NCBI GenBank assembly: GCA_013289665.1
Contig: JABCZN010000011.1
Coordinates: 95,023-159,022, forward strand
Reading direction: 5' to 3'
DNA: 64,000 nucleotides
From: Acidobacteriota bacterium
GTDB lineage: Bacteria > Acidobacteriota > Terriglobia > Acidiferrales > UBA7541
Positions 7,632 through 17,002 of the stretch are shown here, one piece after another. The notes beneath the pieces were generated by a model. That model saw only the letters and a list, made by a program, of their open reading frames with translations, was not told the DNA's origin and made no database searches. Each line of letters starts with the position of its first letter. Position 1 is the first letter of the stretch. Both the position numbers and the translations under genes were made by a program.

Positions 7632-9536
7632 ATGAGTACATCGAATCCCCTCCGAGCCATTTTTCGATTTGGCGCCTATGAAGTCGACTCCCGGACCGGT
7701 GAGCTCCGGAAGAACGGGATGCGCATTCGTTGCCAGGAGCAGCCGATCCAGGTGTTGGTGGCGCTGCTCGAACGTCCCGGAGAGTTGCTTACCCGGGAGG
7801 AATTGCGGCAGCGCGTCTGGCCGGAGGACACTTTTGTGGACTTTGACCATGCACTGAACACGGCCGTCAAGAAGATCCGGGCGGCCTTGAACGACGAAGC
7901 CGATTCGCCACGGTATCTGGAAACTGTTCCGCGGCGCGGATACCGGTTTATCTCGCCGGTTCAGACCGAGATGACCCCAGGACGGACCTCCGAGGAGCTT
8001 CCGGCGGAAAAGCTCGTAGTCGCAGAGACCCACCGGCCGCTGATTAACCAGCGCGTGGTGTTGCTGGCAGCTACGCTCATCGCCATCGTCGGCGGAGGCT
8101 ATTACTGGAGCAATCATCGCGCGCGAGCCAGCGACACCAACGCACCCAATCGAACCATGGTGGCAGTCCTCCCGTTTGAAAATATGACCAACGATCCTTC
8201 GCAGGAATACTTCAGCGATGGGATGACCGAGGAGACCATATCGCAATTGGGCCGGCTGAATTCCCAGAACCTGGGCGTCATCGCCCGGACTTCGGCTATG
8301 AAATACAAACACTCCGGGAAAGGCGCGCGGGAAATTGGGCACGAGCTGAATTCGGACTACCTGCTGGAAGGCAGCATCCGCCGCGAAGGACCGCGCGTGC
8401 GCGTGGTAGCCCAACTGATTCGCGTGGCAGACCAGTCGCCGCGCTGGAGCCACCAGTTCGATTATGAATTCGGCGAGCCGCTCTATATTGAGACCGACGC
8501 CGCAACGGAAATCGCCAACATGGTCCACGCCGAGCTGGAGCCGGCGACCCGCAGGCGCGTGCAAAAAGCAGACTCCATGGATTTCTATCTGCGCGGGTTG
8601 GCGGAGTCCAACGTTCACACAGCGGAAGGCCTGGATCGCATTTTCCAGGCTTTTGACGAAGGCATGAAAAAGGATCCCAATTGCGCGCCGCCGTTTGCCG
8701 CGCTGGCCCGCTTGTATGAACGCGGCGCCAATCTCGGCTTGTTGAAGCCAACGGATGCTTATGCAAAGGCCCGCGTGGCGGCGGAAAAAGCAATCGAGAT
8801 CGATCCTGCAAATCCCGAGGCTCACATCTATCTTGCCGACGCCCTGCTCACCGTAGATTTTGACTGGGCGAGGGCGCAAGCGGAAATTCAGAAAGCGCTG
8901 ACGCTGAATGTGAATGATCCGAACGCGCACGAATGGAACGGGATATTTCTTTCCTTGCAGGGCAGGTTTGATCAATCCATCCGGGAACTGCGCACAGCCG
9001 TGGAACTGGATCCGCTCAACGCGGAGTACCTGGTGACTCTTGGGAGTGTGTTGGTAGCAGCGGAACGGCCGGTTGAGGCGGAAGCTTCGCTAAAGGCCGC
9101 GATTGGACTGGATCCGGCTTCCGACAGCGCCCACTGTCTGCTCGCCGAGCTTTACGCGCGCGACAAACGGTATGCCGAGGCGATCAACGAAACCACCACC
9201 GCATTGTTCCTCCACGGACAGCGTGAGCAGGCCTTGAAGATCAAGGCCGCCTACGAAAAGTCGGGCTACGAGGCGGCCCGGCAGATGGCGCTGCAGGAGC
9301 AGCTGAATTACCTTCTGAACCAGCGGGAAAAGCATTTTGTTTCGGCGTTCGATATCGCCGCGCAGTACGCGAAACTTGGCGATAGGCAGCGCAGCCTCGC
9401 GTGGCTCCAAACAGCTTACCAGCAGCGCGATGTTGGTCTGCTGTGCCTGAGGCACGCGCAGAATGACCTGTTTGCCTTCGAGCGAGATGCGCCGGAGTTC
9501 CAGGCGATCCTGCGAGACCTTCACTACCCGCAATAG
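7632..9536 (+). CDS. Winged-helix, TolB-like and TPR transmembrane regulator (CadC-like)
   Basis: This 634-residue protein begins with an OmpR/PhoB-type winged-helix DNA-binding domain (about 8-105; FGAYEVDSRTGELRKNG, LLTREELRQRVWPED). A single transmembrane helix follows (about 140-160), then a TolB-like domain (VAVLPFENMTNDPSQEYFSDG) and TPR repeats to the end. It is a one-component membrane regulator in which the outer TPR part presumably senses something and the cytoplasmic domain binds DNA. I chose the ATG at 7632, preceded by GAGG, over an in-frame start at 7539 because the domain begins just after it. It stands alone, divergent from the aspartyl protease. Confidence 0.85.
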   Translation: MSTSNPLRAIFRFGAYEVDSRTGELRKNGMRIRCQEQPIQVLVALLERPGELLTREELRQRVWPEDTFVDFDHALNTAVKKIRAALNDEADSPRYLETVPRRGYRFISPVQTEMTPGRTSEELPAEKLVVAETHRPLINQRVVLLAATLIAIVGGGYYWSNHRARASDTNAPNRTMVAVLPFENMTNDPSQEYFSDGMTEETISQLGRLNSQNLGVIARTSAMKYKHSGKGAREIGHELNSDYLLEGSIRREGPRVRVVAQLIRVADQSPRWSHQFDYEFGEPLYIETDAATEIANMVHAELEPATRRRVQKADSMDFYLRGLAESNVHTAEGLDRIFQAFDEGMKKDPNCAPPFAALARLYERGANLGLLKPTDAYAKARVAAEKAIEIDPANPEAHIYLADALLTVDFDWARAQAEIQKALTLNVNDPNAHEWNGIFLSLQGRFDQSIRELRTAVELDPLNAEYLVTLGSVLVAAERPVEAEASLKAAIGLDPASDSAHCLLAELYARDKRYAEAINETTTALFLHGQREQALKIKAAYEKSGYEAARQMALQEQLNYLLNQREKHFVSAFDIAAQYAKLGDRQRSLAWLQTAYQQRDVGLLCLRHAQNDLFAFERDAPEFQAILRDLHYPQ

Positions 9537-9578
9537 CCGCGGTATGGGATAAGTCGAATGAAAAATCAGGCGTGCTAA

Positions 9579-10391
9579 TCAGGGCTGCGCGGATTCCACA
9601 AGCCTGGGCGCCAGGAGGTCCTCTGCTGCCGGATTTTTCAGGACCAGGGAAAACGTCGGATCCTTCTGGACGGAATTGAAGTCGCTGTAGCCTTCGTCGC
9701 GCGCCTTCCTTAGATAAAGAATCGCACGGTCCACATCACCCTGCTGGGCGAAGGATTTTGCCAGGAGATAGTAAAACCGGCCCCGGTCTACGCTGACGGA
9801 GCGATCCTGAATCACGGTTCCCCCGCGTGATCGAGTGGGGTCCAGAGACGTGGGATCAAGCTGCAAAGCCTTGCGGAAAGAGGCGATCGAATTCTCAAAA
9901 TCTTTCTGGCTGAAGTAGGCGTAACCCAGGTTCAGGTAAAACGGGGCGAAATTATCGCGGATGGAAATGGCCCGCTTGTAAGCGCGGATAGCCTTCGGGA
10001 ATTTCTTGCGCTCGTAGAGCACCGTCCCGATATTGTTCTGGGCGTCCGCGTAATGCGGGTCCACCTTGAAGGCCTTCTGATAGCACTTCAGGGCCTGATC
10101 CAATTGGGCCTGATTGTGGTGCGCGATCCCCAATTCATTCCAGTACAGCGGATTTTTGGGGTTGGTCACGGCGAGGCGATAGAAAATATCCTCGGCCTCT
10201 TTGTACTCCTTGCGCGCCAGGTGCAAACGCGCCATCTCCTCGTCGGCCAGGCCCGCTGCGGCGGGCGTTTGCGCGGGAGTGGAGATAGACGTATTGGCAA
10301 CTCGAAGGAGTTTTTCCTGGGATGACAACGAAGGGGAGAGAGCAACTGCGAGGAAGGTCACTGCCGGAATCGCCAAGGAATTCCTGGTCAT
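9579..10391 (-). CDS. Exported TPR protein coupled to penicillin-binding protein
   Basis: A 270-residue protein with an N-terminal signal peptide (about 1-25) followed by consecutive TPR units (about 50-200: MARLHLARKEYKEAEDIFYRL, YWNELGIAHHNQAQLDQALK, FYLNLGYAYFSQKDFENSI). Its ATG overlaps the stop of the class A PBP gene (ATGA), so the two are translationally coupled. TPR lipoproteins such as E. coli NlpI scaffold peptidoglycan synthases and hydrolases; a similar scaffold role is a reasonable inference here but no more. No lipobox cysteine is obvious. Confidence 0.75.
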   Translation of the reverse strand: MTRNSLAIPAVTFLAVALSPSLSSQEKLLRVANTSISTPAQTPAAAGLADEEMARLHLARKEYKEAEDIFYRLAVTNPKNPLYWNELGIAHHNQAQLDQALKCYQKAFKVDPHYADAQNNIGTVLYERKKFPKAIRAYKRAISIRDNFAPFYLNLGYAYFSQKDFENSIASFRKALQLDPTSLDPTRSRGGTVIQDRSVSVDRGRFYYLLAKSFAQQGDVDRAILYLRKARDEGYSDFNSVQKDPTFSLVLKNPAAEDLLAPRLVESAQP

Positions 10392-12982
10392 GGCGAATCT
10401 CCTTTGTCCGGGTCGGGCTTCGCCGGATCTTTCTTCTTCTTGTCCCCAAAGATACCAAAAAACTTCTGTAAAGGGCCTTTTTTCTTTTCCTGGGCCTTGC
10501 CCGGGTCAACAGTCTGGCCGCCGGGTTGTCCCTCGACTGGCAGGCCGTTTTTGTCCAACTGGGCGTTCGGGGAATTGGCCGTGTTCGGGGGCGGGGGGTT
10601 TGAGGAACCGCCACCAAAGATGTGAGAGAGGAACGAACCCGCGGCGTTTAAGGGATTGTGGCCGCCATGCAGCTCGCAGAGCTGCGTCGGCGCGGAGCCC
10701 GAAACGTAAACCTCTTCGCGGGTCACCGGACAATTCGGGGTGGCAACTTCGAGCGTATCGGAGTCAATGATGATGGAATCCACGCCTTCCGGTTTGTCAA
10801 AATCCCTCACGTCGCGGTAGCCCGGAAGCGCGGTGGCGTGAATCATGAAGTCGGCCCAGATGGGAGCCGCGGTCGCTCCGCCGGCAAGCCCCAGATCGTG
10901 ATTGTCGTCAAACCCGATCCAGATCACGCAAACCAGATTGCTGGTGAAGCCGGCGAACCAGCCATCGCGCGAAGTGCCCGTCTTTCCTGCGGCGGGCAAG
11001 GTAAATCCTTTCGCCCGAACCTGCGCGCCAGTGCCCTTGTTCAGCACGTCCTTCAGAATGCTGTCAACAAGATAGGTCACTCGGGGATCGAGAGCGAGTT
11101 TCGTCGTCGGGCCGTATTTTTCGAGCGGGTTTCCACCTGCGCTGACCACCGACTTAATGTAGTAGGGTTCGGCGCGCGTTCCCATTGTGGCAAACGCGGT
11201 GTACGCGCCAGCCACTTCGAGCGGTGTCAACTCGTATGCACCCAGAGCCACGGCCGGCGTTGGGCGGATATTTGCGGTCAAGCCCATCTGGCGGGCAATC
11301 TGCACCACGCGGCCATAACCCACCATTTCGGCCACTTTTACCGTGGCCACGTTCAAGGAATTCGTCAGCGCCTGGCGCACCGTGACTTTGCCCATGAAAC
11401 GCTCGCCATAGTTGTTCGGCGTATATTCCTGGCCGTCGAATTCAAAAACAGTCGGCTCATCTTCGACGGTTGTTGCCGGAGTAACCACCGGCTGCGCGCC
11501 ATCCACGGCATTATTGAACGCCGCGGCGTACACAAACGGCTTGAAGACCGAACCCGGCTGGCGATGCGCCAGCGCGTGATTCAACTGGCTCTGCCCGTAA
11601 TCCCTTCCGCCGATCAGCGCCTTGATCTCGCCGGTGCGCGGATCAAGCGCGATCAGCGAAGCCTGGACCTGGGGAATCTGCTCGGGCTCGGCTTTCTTCC
11701 CCTTCACTTTGCGCTTTTTCGCATATTTTGCCGCCAGCATCGCGTCCACGTTTTTCATGCCGGCATCCACTGCGGCCGCCGCAACACGCTGCAATTGAGG
11801 ATCAAGAGTGGTGAAGACGCGATAGTTGGAACTGAGCAGGTCCTGCTCGGAATATTTCTCGAGCAGGTGATCCTTGACCATGTCCACGAAATAAGGCGCT
11901 TCGTTGCCAGAAATGGCGGAGCGCACCAGCTTCAGCGGCAGGTTTTTGGCTTCCGGGACTTCGGCGTCGGTGATGTACTTGTTTTCGACCATTTGCGTGA
12001 GCACGCGGTCACGCGCCTGGGCGGCCCGCTCGGGATGCCGATCGGAGACGGAGTAATAATTCGGCGCGCGGATCAGCCCGGCAAGAAACGCGCACTCCGG
12101 CAGGGTCAACTGCCGCAAATCCTTGCCGAAGTAGGCTTCGCTGGCTTCGGCAAATCCGCGAATGCCAAAGCTGCCGCGGTTGCCGAGATAGACTTCGTTT
12201 GCATACATCTCGAAAATGCGCTGTTTGCTGAAGCGCTGCTCCAATTCGAACGAGAGCATCGCCTCGGCAAGTTTTCGGCGCCAGGTGCGGTCGGTGGAAA
12301 GAAAGTAGGTGCGCGCAACCTGCATGGTGATGGTGCTGGCGCCTTGCATGTGTTGCGAGTGGCGAAGGTCGGCCCAAGCGGCGCCGAAGATACGGATGAA
12401 ATCGAAACCCGGGTGCTCGAAAAATCGTTTGTCTTCCGCGGAGAGGATGGCCTGCACCAGCGTCGGCGGCAAATCCTCATAACGCACCGGGCGGCGTTTT
12501 TCGCGCAGGCTGTCGAAGAGATTGGTGATCAGCTCCGGCTCGATTTCGGCCGTGCCCATGTCCGATCCACCGCCCAGGGGGCGAATCGTGCGGATGACCC
12601 TGCCGTTGAACTGCACGGCCAGCGCGTTGCCGCCCGCGAAGAAAGAGAGTTTCGACGGCCGGATATCCAGAGCGTTTCCATTGACAGTGTAGGTGCCCAG
12701 GGCATTCTCATCCGATTCGGAGCGATACCCCGTCCGCTGGAGATAGGTCACCAAATCGTCCACGCCCCACGCCTGCCCATCGGAGATGTGCTCGGGAGCC
12801 GAAAAAATCTGCGTGGTGTTCTGCAGCACATGGCCGGAGAGCCGCAGATCGATCATCTTGGAGTACTTGACGTAATAGAAAGTGAAGACACCCGCGGCAA
12901 GAATGAGACAAAGCGCCACGACAGCCAGGAGGCCCAGCCCGAACGCAGAAGTCCAGAATCCTTTTTGAATGCGCAATCGCAA
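10388..12982 (-). CDS. Class A penicillin-binding protein (PBP1b-like)
   Basis: A bifunctional 864-residue peptidoglycan synthase. After a short cytoplasmic tail and one transmembrane helix (about 12-38) comes a UB2H-like region (about 60-150). The GT51 glycosyltransferase domain follows with Glu183 in SAEDKRFFEHPG, GASTITMQVAR and EMYANEVYLGNRG. The transpeptidase domain has the SxxK motif at Ser478-Lys481 (QPGSVFKPF), SLN in TNSLN, and KTG in AAGKTGTSRDGW. The C-terminal tail is Pro/Lys-rich. The start is TTG at 12982 with AGGGAG six bases upstream. It polymerises and cross-links the wall and is co-translated with the downstream TPR protein. Confidence 0.93.
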   Translation of the reverse strand: MRLRIQKGFWTSAFGLGLLAVVALCLILAAGVFTFYYVKYSKMIDLRLSGHVLQNTTQIFSAPEHISDGQAWGVDDLVTYLQRTGYRSESDENALGTYTVNGNALDIRPSKLSFFAGGNALAVQFNGRVIRTIRPLGGGSDMGTAEIEPELITNLFDSLREKRRPVRYEDLPPTLVQAILSAEDKRFFEHPGFDFIRIFGAAWADLRHSQHMQGASTITMQVARTYFLSTDRTWRRKLAEAMLSFELEQRFSKQRIFEMYANEVYLGNRGSFGIRGFAEASEAYFGKDLRQLTLPECAFLAGLIRAPNYYSVSDRHPERAAQARDRVLTQMVENKYITDAEVPEAKNLPLKLVRSAISGNEAPYFVDMVKDHLLEKYSEQDLLSSNYRVFTTLDPQLQRVAAAAVDAGMKNVDAMLAAKYAKKRKVKGKKAEPEQIPQVQASLIALDPRTGEIKALIGGRDYGQSQLNHALAHRQPGSVFKPFVYAAAFNNAVDGAQPVVTPATTVEDEPTVFEFDGQEYTPNNYGERFMGKVTVRQALTNSLNVATVKVAEMVGYGRVVQIARQMGLTANIRPTPAVALGAYELTPLEVAGAYTAFATMGTRAEPYYIKSVVSAGGNPLEKYGPTTKLALDPRVTYLVDSILKDVLNKGTGAQVRAKGFTLPAAGKTGTSRDGWFAGFTSNLVCVIWIGFDDNHDLGLAGGATAAPIWADFMIHATALPGYRDVRDFDKPEGVDSIIIDSDTLEVATPNCPVTREEVYVSGSAPTQLCELHGGHNPLNAAGSFLSHIFGGGSSNPPPPNTANSPNAQLDKNGLPVEGQPGGQTVDPGKAQEKKKGPLQKFFGIFGDKKKKDPAKPDPDKGDSP

Positions 12983-13102
12983 GTAATGCTCCCTGAGGGT
13001 GGGCTAACGTCTATTGTCCCTTAATAGAGAAACGGAGCAAAACCATAGTTTGCTCCAAAGAAGGAGTCAGCCTCCTGGCATGACGATTTGCCTGTGCGCC
13101 GC

Positions 13103-13492
13103 TTACTTCATCAGGTCTCGCGCTTCGCTGGAAGGCGAGAAGTTAAATTCAGTCTTGTAGACCTTAAAATCGACGGGAACGCTGTAATTCACGCTGATCA
13201 TGACGCCATGATTGGTGTTCTGGACTTTAATGTCTTCGCGATTGGCGGGGATATCGAGGTCCTGTATGACTTTAAAGATGATGTCGCGGATCTGGTCTTC
13301 CGTATAGTGGTTTACGACAGCAAACCGGGCTTGTTCCGTGATTTTGTCGTTTAGCTGGTATTCGGCCACATAGACAGGCACGATCTTGACCGCCGCGTAG
13401 ACCGCGGCGAACAGAATGAGAGTGTAAATAATGGCCTTCAGCTTGCCCTCGCCGCGTTGCGAGCGCTTCGAACTGGATGTTAGGCAGCGCAC
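13103..13492 (-). CDS. Small membrane-anchored protein of unknown function
   Basis: A short protein with one N-terminal transmembrane segment (AIIYTLILFAAVYAAVKIV) and a soluble remainder of about 95 residues with mixed alpha/beta character (YTEDQIRDIIFKVIQDLDIP, VMISVNYSVPVDFKVY). I do not recognise a named family; it resembles DUF4845-like pilus or secretion accessory proteins in layout. The start is uncertain: GTG at 13492 has GGAG eight bases upstream (129 residues), while CTG at 13441 behind GAGGG would start right before the membrane helix. It lies between proS and the PBP gene. Confidence 0.6.
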   Translation of the reverse strand: MRCLTSSSKRSQRGEGKLKAIIYTLILFAAVYAAVKIVPVYVAEYQLNDKITEQARFAVVNHYTEDQIRDIIFKVIQDLDIPANREDIKVQNTNHGVMISVNYSVPVDFKVYKTEFNFSPSSEARDLMK

Positions 13493-13652
13493 TAAAGAAT
13501 CTCCGATTGCCGCCAGGACGCGACGGCAGGATAGATAGCTCACTTTTTACGCTAGCACTCGGCTACCGGGCTGTCGAGTTGAAGGGCGTACAGGTGTTCT
13601 TCAGATGCAACGCCCGAGCCGGCCGGCTTTCCTTCCCGCGTTGCGGCCAGGC

Positions 13653-15113
13653 TTAGTAAGCCCGGCCGAAGATGGCCCGGTCCTTTGCCGGTTTACCACA
13701 ATAGACGCAGGCCCCGCCGGTTCGGACTTCCTTCCCAAGCACCGCCGTCTGATCTATTGGGATGCAGCGCATGGTAGCGCGGGTTTCCTCTTTGATTTTG
13801 GCTTCGCAGTCGCCGCTGCCGCACCAGGGAGCGAAGGCAAAGCCTTCCTCCACGGCCTTTTTCAGCTCGTCGTAGGTCGCGGTTTCACGGGTGTTGGCGC
13901 GCCGGAAGGCCAGGGCCTTGTCGAATAGCGACTGGTGAATTTCGACCAGCAGTTTTTCGATCGTGGCGGGCAGTTCAGCCAGCGAGGCGCTGACTTTGCC
14001 TTCCCTGCCGGGACGGTCGCGGCGCGACAGCATGGCCGCCTGCTTGGCGACATCCTTGGGGCCGAGCTCCACACGGACCGGCACGCCGCGCATTTCCCAG
14101 TCGTTGAACTTCCAGCCGGGGCTGAAGCCTTCACGTTCATCCAGATGGACGCGGAGGTTGGCCTTGATGAGCTGCGCCTTCAACTCCTTCGCTGTTTTCT
14201 GAACGGAAGCCTTTTCCTCATCGGTCTTGTAAATCGGGACAATGACCACCTGGATTGGCGCTATCCGTGGCGGCATAATTAATCCCTGATCGTCACCGTG
14301 CACCATGATGATTGCCCCAATGACCCGGGTCGAAAGCCCCCAGGATGTCGTCCAGCAGTGCTGCAACACTCCCGTCTGGTCCAGATACTTCACCTCAAAA
14401 GCCTGGGCAAAATTCTGCCCCAGAAAATGGGAAGTACAGAACTGCAAGGCCTTTTGGTCCCCCATCATGGCTTCAAGTGAATAGGTCGTGTCCGCGCCAG
14501 CAAACTTCTCGGCGTCGGATTTGACGCCGGGGATCACCGGGATCGCCGCTTCGTTCACGGCGAAGTCAGTGTAGACGTTGAGCATCTGCAGGGTTTCCTC
14601 CACCGCTTCCTGACGCGTGGCGTGGGCGGTGTGGCCCTCTTGCCAGTAAAATTCCAGCGTGCGCAGGAACAGCTTGGTGCGAAGTTCCCAGCGGATGACG
14701 CTGTTCCACTGGTTCATCAGCACTGGTAGGTCGCGGTAGGACTGGATCCACTTCGACCACATGTGGCCGATGATGGTTTCCGACGTGGGCCGCAATATCA
14801 GAGGCTCGGCCAATTCCTCGCCGCCGCCGATGGTGACGACCGCCAACTCAGGCGAAAAGCCTTCCACGTGGTGCTTCTCTTTTTCGATGAAGCTCTTGGG
14901 GATCAGCAGGGGAAACGCGACGTTCTGGTGGCCCGTGGCCTTGAATCGCTGATCGAGCGCCGCTTGAATGTTCTCCCACAGTGCCCAGCCGTAGGGACGC
15001 ACAATCATGCACCCGCGCACCGGCGCATAGTCCGCCAACTGCGCCTTCAGCACCAGTTGGTTGTACCACTCCGAGAAATCTTCCGCCCTTGTTGGTAGCT
15101 TCTCTTCCGCCAT
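13653..15113 (-). CDS. proS: Prolyl-tRNA synthetase, archaeal/eukaryotic-type (ProS type 3)
   Basis: This enzyme charges tRNA-Pro with proline. The 486-residue length without the bacterial insertion domain, the motif 2 region (ILRPTSETIIGHMWSKW), RWELRTKLFLRTLEFYWQEGHTAH spread over about 140-165, and a C-terminal zinc-binding-like domain (CGSGDCEAKI, GGACVYCGK) ending in RAY are all typical of the type 3 enzyme. I place the start at ATG 15113, five bases after AGGGAGA, rather than the GTG nine codons upstream. It appears to be a single-gene unit. Confidence 0.93.
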   Translation of the reverse strand: MAEEKLPTRAEDFSEWYNQLVLKAQLADYAPVRGCMIVRPYGWALWENIQAALDQRFKATGHQNVAFPLLIPKSFIEKEKHHVEGFSPELAVVTIGGGEELAEPLILRPTSETIIGHMWSKWIQSYRDLPVLMNQWNSVIRWELRTKLFLRTLEFYWQEGHTAHATRQEAVEETLQMLNVYTDFAVNEAAIPVIPGVKSDAEKFAGADTTYSLEAMMGDQKALQFCTSHFLGQNFAQAFEVKYLDQTGVLQHCWTTSWGLSTRVIGAIIMVHGDDQGLIMPPRIAPIQVVIVPIYKTDEEKASVQKTAKELKAQLIKANLRVHLDEREGFSPGWKFNDWEMRGVPVRVELGPKDVAKQAAMLSRRDRPGREGKVSASLAELPATIEKLLVEIHQSLFDKALAFRRANTRETATYDELKKAVEEGFAFAPWCGSGDCEAKIKEETRATMRCIPIDQTAVLGKEVRTGGACVYCGKPAKDRAIFGRAY

Positions 15114-15373
15114 GCGTCTCCCTGTCAATCCTGCTTGCACTCAGTTAAGCATTCGAGCGTAGCGAACACCGTCTCCCACTGTCAACGCAGCCAGTCCGCG
15201 CGGCTGGTTCAGGGATTCCCAAATGGGGTCGGAATTCCCAATGTTCGATCGATATGTCCGGCCAAATCCATATCGGATAGGGCACGTCGGGATCTGGCCT
15301 AAATCATGGGAAGAGCGGGATAACGGATAAACTAGCCCAGTGAAAACGTAGCCCCGTCAAACGGAAAACACTC

Positions 15374-15875
15374 ATGAAAACGTCAGTCTTAGTCGCACTG
15401 GTGGTCGTCATTCTGGTGTTCGGCTTCTACCTGCGGGCCAAGTATGAGAAAACTAGGCAATTCAAGACCGTCGGCGAATTCACCCAATGGCTGGCGACGG
15501 AAGCCGTAAAGGATGCCCAAGAAAACAATCATGTCAGCCTGGACTACACCCCCCAATCCATTCAGAAGGTTGAACAGATTTTGGGAGACCTTCACGATAG
15601 GTACGTCAAAAAGCACGCCTCCATCAGCGCCAGTGGCCTCGGTTCGGCATACGGCGCCTACATCGGAGAGGTAATACGAGCCGGGAGCGAAATGGGAGAG
15701 AGATGATCCTGTTGGAGGCGAGAAGTCTTATCCGATCATCTGGGGTAGCGGACGCTCATATCCGATCGCATGGTGTTACCACCGGATTGTAAACGGGCCG
15801 GAGGACAATGTCTGGGTTAAATACCGTGTGTTGAAGCAGAAAAGGGACGAAGCAAAGAATGGTTCACCCAATTAG
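15374..15875 (+). pseudogene. Membrane-anchored hypothetical protein, frameshifted
   Basis: Frame 0 from ATG 15374 encodes 110 residues with an N-terminal transmembrane helix (VLVALVVVILVFGFYL) and ends at TGA 15704-15706. The +1 frame from 15693 then continues as WERDDPVGGEKSYPIIWG and RSYPIAWCYHRIV to TAG 15873-15875. Removing one A from the AAA at 15690-15692 joins the two parts smoothly (GSE-WERDDP), giving about 166 residues. So this is one gene broken by a single-base insertion, either a true mutation or a read error. Function unknown. It lies alone between proS and cysE. Confidence 0.7.
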
Positions 15876-15951
15876 TGGATTGGCCGAGATGCCGCAAAAC
15901 CTGAGGCCCTGGCGGCAAGCGTCTAACGATCCGTAGTCCTCACAACGGAGC

Positions 15952-16902
15952 TTAAATCGCGCTACCGAGGAACCACTCCTTGTCGGAGTCCTGGGTTTTG
16001 CTGCGAATGAGCAGTTCGGGATCTTTTACGGTGACGCGGCTGTAGGGTGCGACCGAGTGCGTGAGCCACACGTTGCCGCCGATGATGCTGTGGTGGCCGA
16101 CGCGCGTGTCTCCGCCCAAAATCGTCGCTCCCGGATAAATCGTGACGCCGTCTTCGATGTCCGGGTGGCGCTTGTTGGCCAGGCCGCGCACCAGTTCCCC
16201 GCCGCCGTCACGCCGGCTGGTGGGATTAAAAGCGCCGAGCGTCACGCCGTGGTAGAGCGTGACATGGTTGCCGACTGTCGCCGTTTCGCCAATCACCACG
16301 CCCGTGCCGTGATCGATGAAAAACGATTCGGCAATCGTCGCGCCGGGATGAATATCAATGCCAGTCCGGCTGTGCCCCACTTCCGTCATCATGCGCGGCA
16401 GATACGGAATTTTCAGCAGATAGAGTTCGTGCGCCAATCGCTGGATGGTGATGGCCTCGATGCCCGGGTAGCTCAAAAGAATCTCTTCATAACCCTGCGC
16501 CGCGGGGTCGTTTTTCAAAGCGGCTTGCAGGTCGGTGGCCAGCAGATGGGCCAGAGGCGGAAGCTTGGCACGAAACGCAACGAGCAGCTCCTCCGCAACA
16601 CGCGGCAGGTTGCCGGGATTCGCTTTTTCCCGGCAATGGCAGTCGAATCGGACGGCGCAGATAATCTGTTCTGCTAGCTGCAGCTCAAGGCTCTCGAGAA
16701 AATGCGAGGCGTGGGGACTCCGGTGATGCTCCGGTTCGTAATAGAGCGGAAACAAGGCTTCAAGATAGAGCCGGCAGAATTTCGTGACTTCGTCTTTGGA
16801 TGGCAGGCGATATTCGCCCGCCGGATCGCCGGAAAGGCGCGCTTCGAGCGCAGAGCGAAATTCGCTTGCCAGACGGCCAAGTTGCCCATTCGGAGTGGTC
16901 AT
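15952..16902 (-). CDS. cysE: Serine O-acetyltransferase
   Basis: CysE acetylates L-serine with acetyl-CoA to O-acetylserine, the precursor for CysK. The 316-residue protein has an N-terminal helical domain and a C-terminal left-handed beta-helix of hexapeptide repeats: GIDIHPGATIAESFFIDH, GVVIGETATVGNHVTLYHG, IEDGVTIYPGATILGG. The conserved catalytic His and Asp lie in FIDHGTG. I start at ATG 16902 behind GAGG because a longer frame upstream would run into cysK. It lies 100 nt downstream of cysK on the same strand, so the two likely form a cysteine-synthesis operon and their products may form the cysteine synthase complex; the C-terminal Ile (GSAI) fits the CysK-binding tail. Confidence 0.92.
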   Translation of the reverse strand: MTTPNGQLGRLASEFRSALEARLSGDPAGEYRLPSKDEVTKFCRLYLEALFPLYYEPEHHRSPHASHFLESLELQLAEQIICAVRFDCHCREKANPGNLPRVAEELLVAFRAKLPPLAHLLATDLQAALKNDPAAQGYEEILLSYPGIEAITIQRLAHELYLLKIPYLPRMMTEVGHSRTGIDIHPGATIAESFFIDHGTGVVIGETATVGNHVTLYHGVTLGAFNPTSRRDGGGELVRGLANKRHPDIEDGVTIYPGATILGGDTRVGHHSIIGGNVWLTHSVAPYSRVTVKDPELLIRSKTQDSDKEWFLGSAI

Positions 16903-17002
16903 GGATTCCTCGCTGCGGCTCGAGGGAAGCAGGAAAGAGGATCCGGGGACAGGAACTTCCGCGCCCCCCCTCAGACCTCGCTGCCCAGAAGCCGCCGCTC
17001 GC

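Noticed and set aside
10658..13024. Long open frame on the plus strand antisense to the PBP gene
   Set aside because: It mirrors the PBP coding sequence and its product is rich in His/Arg/Gly with no domain; the minus-strand PBP has all catalytic motifs.
13034..13056. Hairpin GGAGCAAA/TTTGCTCC between the PBP and upstream gene
   Set aside because: Stem is short and there is no T-run on either strand; not called as a terminator.
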